DNA from: Eubacteriales bacterium
Lineage (GTDB): Bacteria > Bacillota_A > Clostridia > Lachnospirales > Lachnospiraceae
Reading direction: 5' to 3'
DNA length: 10,393 nt
Assembly: GCA_030527765.1 (NCBI GenBank)
Contig: JAUNAE010000103.1
Location: forward strand, 1-10,393
Below the pieces are notes generated by a model. That model was not told the origin of the DNA. It saw nothing but the letters and a program-made list of their open reading frames with translations, and did no database searches. The position numbers and the translations under genes were made by a program. This document shows, piece by piece, positions 6,736-10,393 of the stretch (its first letter is position 1; each line of letters opens with the position of its first letter).

Positions 6736-8016
6736 TTACGGTAATGTCACAAGGCCTTTTTCTACCAGTTTCTGGAGAGACTGAAGAATGCCGAGTTTTG
6801 CGTGTTCCCAGGTAAGTCCGCCCTGGAAATATACGGTATATGGATCTTTCATCGGTCCATCGGCGGACAGTTCAATGGAAGAACCGGAAATGAAGGCACC
6901 TGCTGCCATGATTACCTGACTGTCATATCCCGGCATATCCCATGGCTCCGGATCCACATAGCTGTCTACCGGGGCAGCTGCCTGAATTCCTTTGCAGAAT
7001 GCGATCATTTTTTCCGGATCACCAAGTGTTACCGCCTGAATGATATCCTGACGTGGTTCTGTGGAATTCGGGACAACCGGGAAACCGAGGCGTTCGTAGA
7101 TGTTGGCTGCGAATACAGCACCTTTGAGAGCACCTTTGGTAACCATTGGGGCAAGGAAGAATCCCTGATAAAGAGAACGGTTAACGCCGAGGGAGGCTCC
7201 TACTTCCATACCAAGTCCCGGACAGGTCATACGATAAGCTGCGTTCTCGACGCACTCCTTTGTTCCGGCAATGTATCCGCCGATCGGGGCAAGACCGCCG
7301 CCCGGGTTTTTGATCAGGGATCCGACGATCATATCCGCACCTACATCACTTGGCTCGATGGTATCTACGAATTCACCGTAGCAGTTGTCTACCATGCAGA
7401 TGACATTCGGGTTGATGGATTTTACGAAAGCAATGAGCTCGCCAATCTGCTTCACAGAGAAGGAAGGACGGGTCATATATCCCTTGCTTCGCTGGATTTC
7501 CACAAGACGGGTTTTCTCGTTCATTGCTTTTTTGATGGAGTCATAGTCGAAGGTGCCGTCAGGAAGAAGGTCTACCTGACGATAAGTTACCCCATATTCG
7601 GCAAGGGAGCCTTTGGACTCGCGAATTCCGATAACTTCTTCCAGTGTATCGTAAGGTTTTCCGGCCGGAGCAAGGATCTCATCTCCCGGACGAAGATTTC
7701 CGAACAGAGCAATGGCCAGAGCGTGAGTTCCGCAGGTAATCTGTGGACGTACAAGGCAGGCTTCTGTGTGGAAGGTATCTGCATATACTTTTTCCAGAGT
7801 GTCACGGCCGAAGTCGTTGTATCCGTATCCTGTGGAGGAGCCAAAGCACTCTTCGCTTACACGGTTTTTCTGCATGGCACAGAGTACTTTCATCTGGTTG
7901 TATTCTGCCACGCGGTCAAATTGTTCGAAACGCTCTTTCAGCGTCTGTTCAATGCTGTTTCCAAATTCGTAAACTTCCTCGGAAATTCCGAGGTTCTTAT
8001 ATAATTCTTTTAACAT
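6736..8016 (-). CDS. PLP-dependent YnbB-like protein (aluminum resistance / methionine gamma-lyase family)
   Basis: This 426-residue protein is a fold-type I pyridoxal-phosphate enzyme of the YnbB/Alum_res family, now usually named 'methionine gamma-lyase family protein'. The start MLKELYKNLGISEEVYEFG, the segment FGSSTGYGYNDFGRDTLEKV (from residue 58) and RPQITCGTHALAIALFG (from 90) are characteristic. The likely PLP-anchoring Asp is Asp210 in CMVDNCYGEF. The Schiff-base lysine is probably Lys236 in GSLIKNPGGGLAPIGGYIAG. Its reaction has not been established, and the two common names reflect an old phenotype screen and distant similarity to cystathionine gamma-synthase-type enzymes. The ATG at 8016 has AGGAG about five bases upstream. 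In Bacillus, ynbB also lies near miaA, so the location supports the call. The 76-base gap to miaA (8017-8092) holds only a weak imperfect stem and no clear promoter or terminator. Confidence 0.92.
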   Translation of the reverse strand: MLKELYKNLGISEEVYEFGNSIEQTLKERFEQFDRVAEYNQMKVLCAMQKNRVSEECFGSSTGYGYNDFGRDTLEKVYADTFHTEACLVRPQITCGTHALAIALFGNLRPGDEILAPAGKPYDTLEEVIGIRESKGSLAEYGVTYRQVDLLPDGTFDYDSIKKAMNEKTRLVEIQRSKGYMTRPSFSVKQIGELIAFVKSINPNVICMVDNCYGEFVDTIEPSDVGADMIVGSLIKNPGGGLAPIGGYIAGTKECVENAAYRMTCPGLGMEVGASLGVNRSLYQGFFLAPMVTKGALKGAVFAANIYERLGFPVVPNSTEPRQDIIQAVTLGDPEKMIAFCKGIQAAAPVDSYVDPEPWDMPGYDSQVIMAAGAFISGSSIELSADGPMKDPYTVYFQGGLTWEHAKLGILQSLQKLVEKGLVTLP

Positions 8017-8092
8017 GTGATCTCCTGTATCTTTTATTTTTCCATGTGTGAACGCAGACAGGCAGCAAAGCGGGTTGCGTGTGTCCGCTTTA

Positions 8093-9040
8093 TTATTTTA
8101 TGATGCCGCGGTTTTTGCATTCGGAAAGCATGAATTCCAGAATCTTATCTTCGTCAAATTGAAATTCATCTTTCATAACCCAGATAACATCGGATTCTCT
8201 TCGAAACCAGGTCAGCTGTCGTTTGGCAAAATGGCGGGTATCCCGTTTCAGGATCCGTACGGCTTCCTCAAGACTTGTCTCCCCGTCCAGATAGGACAGA
8301 ATTTCTTTGTAGCCAAGTCCCTGCATGGAAACCATCCCTTTTTTGCATCCCTGTGCCCGAAGACCTTCGACCTCTTCGATAAGTCCCTGAGAAAGCATTT
8401 CGTCAATTCGTGCCTCGATGCGTTCGTAGAGAAGATCTCTTGGGGCGGACAGAACAAAATATGCAAGGTTATACGGTGTTTCATGCTTTTTCTGTTCCTG
8501 ATTATGACGGGAAATCGGCTCTTTGTTCTGATGGTAGAACTCCAGAGCGCGAATGACACGTTTTACGTTGTTTTCATGAATTTCCCGGGCACTGACAGGA
8601 TCTACCTTCCGGAGCATTTCGTGAAGATAACCCGCACCTTTTTCTTTGGCGAGGGCTTCCAGTTCGCTGCGGTAGGTGTTCACCTGCTCCGCTTCGGAAA
8701 AATCGATGTCTTTTGTAATTGCCTGAATGTAGAATCCGGTTCCGCCTACAAGAATCGGGATATGTCCACGATTGCAGCATTCTTCCATTGCCTGCTTTGC
8801 AAGCTGCTGGAACATCACAATATGGAAGGAATCTTTTGGATCCAGAATGTCAATCAGGTGATGACGTACACCGTCCATTTCCTCCGGAGTGATTTTGGCA
8901 GAACCAATATCCATTCCCCGATAGACTTGTATGGAATCCGCAGAAATAATCTCCCCTCCCACGGCCTTTGCAAGCTGAATGGAGAGTTTGGTCTTTCCTA
9001 CGGAAGTTGGTCCGGTAAGTACAATGAGTGGTTTTTTCAT
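8093..9040 (-). CDS. miaA: tRNA dimethylallyltransferase MiaA
   Basis: This 315-residue enzyme transfers a dimethylallyl group to N6 of adenosine 37 in tRNAs reading UNN codons, the first step toward ms2i6A. The P-loop LTGPTSVGKTKLS (from residue 8) is intact. It is followed by SADSIQVYRGMDIGSAK (33-49), which contains the catalytic Asp35 and tRNA-recognition residues, then VRHHLIDI (58-65) and LVGGTGFYIQAI (97-108). The C-terminal RDTRHFAKRQLTWFR is the usual end pattern. The ATG at 9040 is preferred because MKKPLIVLTGPT matches the normal MiaA start and an AGGA lies five bases upstream. An ATG four codons earlier (9052) would be a poorer start with no clear ribosome binding site. The gene follows mutL after about 30 bases, the common mutL-miaA arrangement, and is probably read from the same transcript. 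Confidence 0.97.
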   Translation of the reverse strand: MKKPLIVLTGPTSVGKTKLSIQLAKAVGGEIISADSIQVYRGMDIGSAKITPEEMDGVRHHLIDILDPKDSFHIVMFQQLAKQAMEECCNRGHIPILVGGTGFYIQAITKDIDFSEAEQVNTYRSELEALAKEKGAGYLHEMLRKVDPVSAREIHENNVKRVIRALEFYHQNKEPISRHNQEQKKHETPYNLAYFVLSAPRDLLYERIEARIDEMLSQGLIEEVEGLRAQGCKKGMVSMQGLGYKEILSYLDGETSLEEAVRILKRDTRHFAKRQLTWFRRESDVIWVMKDEFQFDEDKILEFMLSECKNRGIIK

Positions 9041-9070
9041 AGCTGTCCTCATTTGTATATCTGCGTTGAC

Positions 9071-10393
9071 TTATACGATACGTTTGAATTTCTTTTCCAG
9101 TTCTGTCTTGCTCATGGCGATGATCGTCGGACGGCCATGAGGACAATTGTACGGGTTGTCCAGAGAAAGAAGTTCGTCAATCAGACTGTCTGCTTCCTGA
9201 GGGCTCATTCGATGATTGCCTTTTACGGCTGCCTTGCAGGCCATAGTTGCCAGTCTCATGGTAAAAATATCCAGTGCGTTCCGTGAATGCCCATCGGCGA
9301 GCTGATCCAGCATCTCCAGAAACAGTTCCGTTTCATCCATGCGGTACAGATTCACAGGAACTGCGCTGATGGCATATTCCTTTCCGCCGAAATGTTCGAT
9401 CTCGAATCCAAAATCCCGGAAATACTGCATGTTGCTGTTCAGCAGACCTTCTTCCTGAAGATTCAAGGTGACAATCAGTGCCGGATTCAAATACTGAGAC
9501 TCGATGGACTGTTCTTGAAACTCTTTTACAAAACGTTCGTAATAGATCTTCTCGTGAGCCGCATGCTGGTCGATGATATAGAAATTGTCTTCGAACTGTA
9601 CCAGCCAGTAAGTATCGAAAATCTGGCCGATCAGCTTGTGACGGGAACGAGCCTCTTTTGTCAGAAGGGAATCGCTGAAAAGAGATATCTGCTCTTCTTT
9701 CACGTTTACGTTCTCGGAAGCTGACGATTCGGCATCAGGTTCTGCATCCTTCGAAGATGTCTCGACAAGGTCGGAGGATTCAGACAGTTCTGGTGTAGAA
9801 TCAGAGGAAACAGATGCTGCTTCTTCGCACTGGTTTTCTGCAGAAGAATTCGCAGTGCTGCTTTCCGTAACGTCAGAGCTGCTGTCGGTAATCTCTGTGC
9901 CTTTTATATCGATATCTGAGGTACTTACGATATCATCTGAGTGAGTGATACTTGTAGTTGCGTGATCTATATCACCCTCTAAGGTGTTGTTCGTTGCTGT
10001 ACCTGTGATGTTTTCTGACTTATTCAAGTTGGTTACAGCTGAGTCTGACTGACTTAACACTGTATTCGCATTTCTTGTCACGGTATTTGATGTAACACCC
10101 GTGTTCTGTGCAGAAAAACTCTGAGGAGACAAGGGCTCCCGTGTATTCTGGAATCTTGGCTTCGCAAAGAGATTTTCTTCTTCCGGTGTAAAGGAGAAAG
10201 ATTTTTGACCGGTGTAAGGTTTCCGATCTTCTTCGATTCTCTGAGTATCTCTTCTCTGATAGTACACAGGTCTTTCTGCGGCATTGGATGCAAAGGCAGA
10301 AGGCTGTCTTCCGGCAGAAAAGAAGGGAGTCGTGTTTTACGGCAGGGGTGGCTTCGGGAAGTCCGCGTTTGTAACTACCGGGCCCACGGAAAC
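9071..10393 (-). CDS. mutL: DNA mismatch repair protein MutL, C-terminal part, with an apparent frame break
   Basis: Linker and C-terminal dimerisation/endonuclease domain of MutL; the ATPase domain lies beyond the right edge. The nicking motif DQHA-x2-E-x4-E is complete (DQHAAHEKIYYE, 9536-9571). The metal-site motifs ACK (within TMACKAAVKGN) and CPHGRP are also present, so this is the endonuclease-type MutL of bacteria lacking MutH. QISLF (9677-9691) just before the domain resembles a beta-clamp binding pentapeptide. The linker (about 9698-10102) is a long Ser/Thr- and Asp/Glu-rich low-complexity tract. The C-terminal frame is open only up to 10336, where a TAA (10337-10339) interrupts it. 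A different frame, reading FRGPGSYKRGLPEATPAV, is open from 10393, and dropping one base of the A4 run at 10335-10338 joins the two. This may be a real frameshift or a sequence error. If the break is real, the C-terminal half would need its own start, for example the GTG at 10265-10267. The gene leads the miaA operon. Confidence 0.88.

Noticed and set aside
6802..8004. A 400-codon open frame antisense to the YnbB-like gene.
   Set aside because: It is codon-complementary shadow of a strongly supported gene: rare Leu TTA/CTA and Ser TCA codons in the real gene leave few stops opposite. No ribosome binding site and no family resemblance.
8017..8092. Possible terminator or promoter between miaA and the YnbB-like gene.
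   Set aside because: Only an imperfect seven-pair stem with a wobble and a long loop was found, with no T tract and no -35/-10 pair.
8048..9286. A 412-codon open frame antisense to miaA and the end of mutL.
   Set aside because: It spans two well-supported minus-strand genes and their junction, with no motif or ribosome binding site of its own.

Overview
The window looks like chromosome from a Gram-positive member of the Clostridia, most likely Lachnospiraceae. This is judged from gene order (mutL-miaA followed by a methionine gamma-lyase-like gene, and radC-mreB-mreC-mreD-PBP2), strong purine-rich ribosome binding sites, moderate GC by eye and protein character. Genus cannot be settled without a search. 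Every supported gene is on the minus strand, so transcription runs from high to low coordinates.

Region 1 (10393 down to 3911) is a tightly packed presumptive operon. It holds the 3' part of mutL (mismatch repair), miaA (tRNA dimethylallyltransferase), a PLP-dependent YnbB/'aluminum resistance' protein, and two different FAD-binding oxidoreductases (HI0933/YhiN type, then a COG2509-type FAD-dependent dehydrogenase) joined by a 4-base ATGA overlap. The mutL linker is unusual: about 130 residues, very rich in Ser/Thr and acidic residues. Just upstream of it the mutL frame is closed by a TAA at 10337-10339, while another frame stays open to the window edge. An A4 run marks the likely frameshift or assembly error.

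Region 2 (3910 down to 3245) is the only sizeable stretch without a gene. It contains two short hairpins just after the last oxidoreductase, a roughly 430-base imperfect palindrome made of two diverged inverted arms, and a good extended -10 promoter in front of radC.

Region 3 (3244 down to 1) is the cell-shape cluster: radC, an mreB-like gene with altered ATPase motifs, mreC, mreD and the first 46 codons of a class B penicillin-binding protein (PBP2/MrdA-like). These genes overlap or nearly touch and are probably co-transcribed from the radC promoter. MreC, MreD and PBP2 would form the membrane part of the elongation machinery with MreB on the cytoplasmic face.

No tRNA, rRNA, CRISPR array, transposase or phage gene was seen. 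The best candidates for something undescribed are the large palindromic element and the degenerate MreB. I did not find evidence for a wholly new system.
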